Program-made: the position numbers and the translations under genes
Part shown: one piece after another, positions 14,559-15,404 of the stretch
How positions within the stretch are numbered: the first letter of the stretch is position 1
How the letters are laid out: the number at the start of each line of letters is the position of its first letter
Notes under the pieces: model-generated
Seen by the model: only the letters and a program-made list of their open reading frames with translations
Databases searched by the model: none
Told to the model about the DNA's origin: nothing
From: CAYUIS01 sp964444825
Lineage (GTDB): Bacteria > Chloroflexota > Anaerolineae > B4-G1
Direction of reading: 5' to 3'
Assembly: GCA_964444825.1 (NCBI GenBank)
Contig: CAYUIS010000135.1
Coordinates: 1-15,404, forward strand
Length of the DNA: 15,404 bases

Positions 14559-15338
14559 TCAGGGTGGGCAATATACGATCTCCCGCAGGCCCATCTCTCT
14601 CATCAGCGATCGAACCAAGGGGTCCTTCTCTGGCGGGTAGACGGGGACAAAAGCGCCGTGTCTTGAGAGCCCCATAAAGGCGTTGTAGCCAATGCGCAGG
14701 TCGGGACCTTTGCGCTGTAGGGGGTCGTGCGAGATAAACTCACCCGTGACGTCGTCATAACCCCGAATGACGCGGTAGTGGCCGATGTCGCTGCCGATTT
14801 CCAGCGGCTGGCTCGCGATGACGGGGATGCCGTTGGCCAGCAGGTACCGCACGGGATCGCGGGATGGCGGGGCCGCATAAACCCGCGCCATCAGATTGTA
14901 CTGAAACATATAGTCAGCAATGGCGCACGGCGAGGGGCCGGGTGGCACATGCTCATTGACCGTGTGCTGGGTGATCCAATGGTCATAGTAGCCCAGCAGG
15001 ATGGCGATACTGGCAGGGCCGCAGTTGTTGTAGGTCTGTGGCTGGTAGTTCATAGGTTCCAGCAGGACGCTGGTCGGTGGAGGCGTGGGGGTAGGTGTCG
15101 GAGTGGGAGTGGACGTCGGAGTGGGAGTGGCAGTTGACGTGGGCACGGGGGTAGGGGTAGGGGTAGAGGTGCGGCTGGGAGTGAGGGTCGACCTGGGCGC
15201 GGTGGTACCGGTGGGAGTGCGAGAAGCAGGAGTGGTGGCCGACGGGACGGCGCAAGAGGCCCCTGTCGCCAGAATCAGCAGCGCGAGGGAAATAGTCTGC
15301 CGTGTGGCTCTTCGGGTTTGGGAGAAGGTTCTGCCCAT
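14559..15338 (-). CDS. C39-like papain-fold peptidase lipoprotein (paralog 1)
   Basis: The product is 259 residues from the ATG at 15338. It has a short signal peptide with a weak lipobox GASC (Cys29) and a Thr/Pro-rich spacer (about 45-90). The Peptidase_C39-like domain has LEPMNYQPQTYNNCGPAS with C106, GHYRVIRGYDD with H187 and SHDPL with D205. It shares long identical stretches with the protein at 9313-10116, so the two are recent paralogs bracketing the FGE-like and M1/caspase genes. The frame is also open to a TTG at 15353 that overlaps the stop of the upstream gene as TTGA, with GGAG only two bases away. Neither start has a well-spaced ribosome binding site, so the N-terminus is uncertain. 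The 116-bp gap to the next gene has no clear promoter or terminator. Confidence 0.82.
   Translation of the reverse strand: MGRTFSQTRRATRQTISLALLILATGASCAVPSATTPASRTPTGTTAPRSTLTPSRTSTPTPTPVPTSTATPTPTSTPTPTPTPTPPPTSVLLEPMNYQPQTYNNCGPASIAILLGYYDHWITQHTVNEHVPPGPSPCAIADYMFQYNLMARVYAAPPSRDPVRYLLANGIPVIASQPLEIGSDIGHYRVIRGYDDVTGEFISHDPLQRKGPDLRIGYNAFMGLSRHGAFVPVYPPEKDPLVRSLMREMGLREIVYCPP
15141..15163 (+). other. G-quadruplex-type motif in the Thr/Pro linker of a C39 gene
   Basis: Four G-runs (3, 5, 4 and 4 Gs) are separated by CAC, TA and TA. This fits the G3+N1-7 rule on the plus strand, which is the template for the minus-strand gene. It arises from Pro/Thr codons in the linker. Confidence 0.5.
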
Positions 15339-15349
15339 ACAGGGATCTA

Positions 15350-15403
15350 TCAATACTCCAACTCACGGCTGATAAAGGTCAGTGCCAGCAGCGTCGTCTG
15401 GCC
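15350..15403 (-). CDS. 3' end of an unidentified upstream gene
   Basis: On the minus strand one frame runs open from the window edge, encoding GQTTLLALTFISRELEY and a TGA at 15352-15350. The other two frames contain stops within about 40 bases. The stop overlaps a possible TTG start of the next gene, as seen in tightly linked operons. With 17 residues it cannot be identified, and it may be chance. Confidence 0.35.
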   Translation of the reverse strand, partial: GQTTLLALTFISRELEY

Positions 15404-15404
15404 A

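Overview
The window looks like chromosomal DNA from a Chloroflexota bacterium, probably Anaerolineae-like and possibly from a metagenome. This is inferred from four predicted lipoproteins, three of them with Thr/Pro-rich 'TPTPTP' linkers, a MoxR-DUF58-transglutaminase operon, a membrane-fused spermidine-synthase-like protein, and dispersed palindromic repeats with a CTGAGCGAAG core. No rRNA, tRNA, CRISPR array, integrase or transposase was seen.

Layout. Positions 1-1210 hold the end of one and all of a second ABC peptide/nickel-type permease (DppB- and DppC-like), closed by a strong intrinsic terminator at 1249-1291. Positions 1211-1750 are non-coding and hold the terminator, a 97-bp inverted-repeat element and a 113-bp MITE-like element flanked by an 11-bp direct repeat. 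Positions 1751-3940 encode a large membrane protein with a C-terminal spermidine-synthase-like domain. Positions 3941-4478 are non-coding and carry two related inverted-repeat units of different length plus a weak promoter candidate. Positions 4479-9169 are a plus-strand operon: MoxR AAA+ ATPase, DUF58 protein and TgpA-like membrane transglutaminase. A second CTGAGCG-type palindrome sits at the convergent junction (9221-9300).

From 15404 down to 9313 everything is read from the minus strand: the tail of an unknown gene, a C39-like peptidase lipoprotein, a lipoprotein with two tandem FGE/SUMF1-fold domains, a lipoprotein that fuses an M1 metallopeptidase to a caspase-like domain with an EF-hand-type loop, and a second C39-like lipoprotein paralogous to the first.

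The minus-strand cluster is the most unusual part. All four complete products carry a signal peptide with a lipobox-like Cys, so all are predicted to be anchored outside the cell membrane. Three use Thr/Pro-rich spacers and three carry predicted protease active sites (two papain-fold Cys-His, one HExxH zinc plus one caspase His-Cys dyad). I infer a surface-anchored proteolytic module with a substrate-binding or scaffold component. Its biological role is not shown by the sequence. The plus-strand MoxR-DUF58-TgpA operon is a widespread but poorly understood cell-envelope module and is probably independent.
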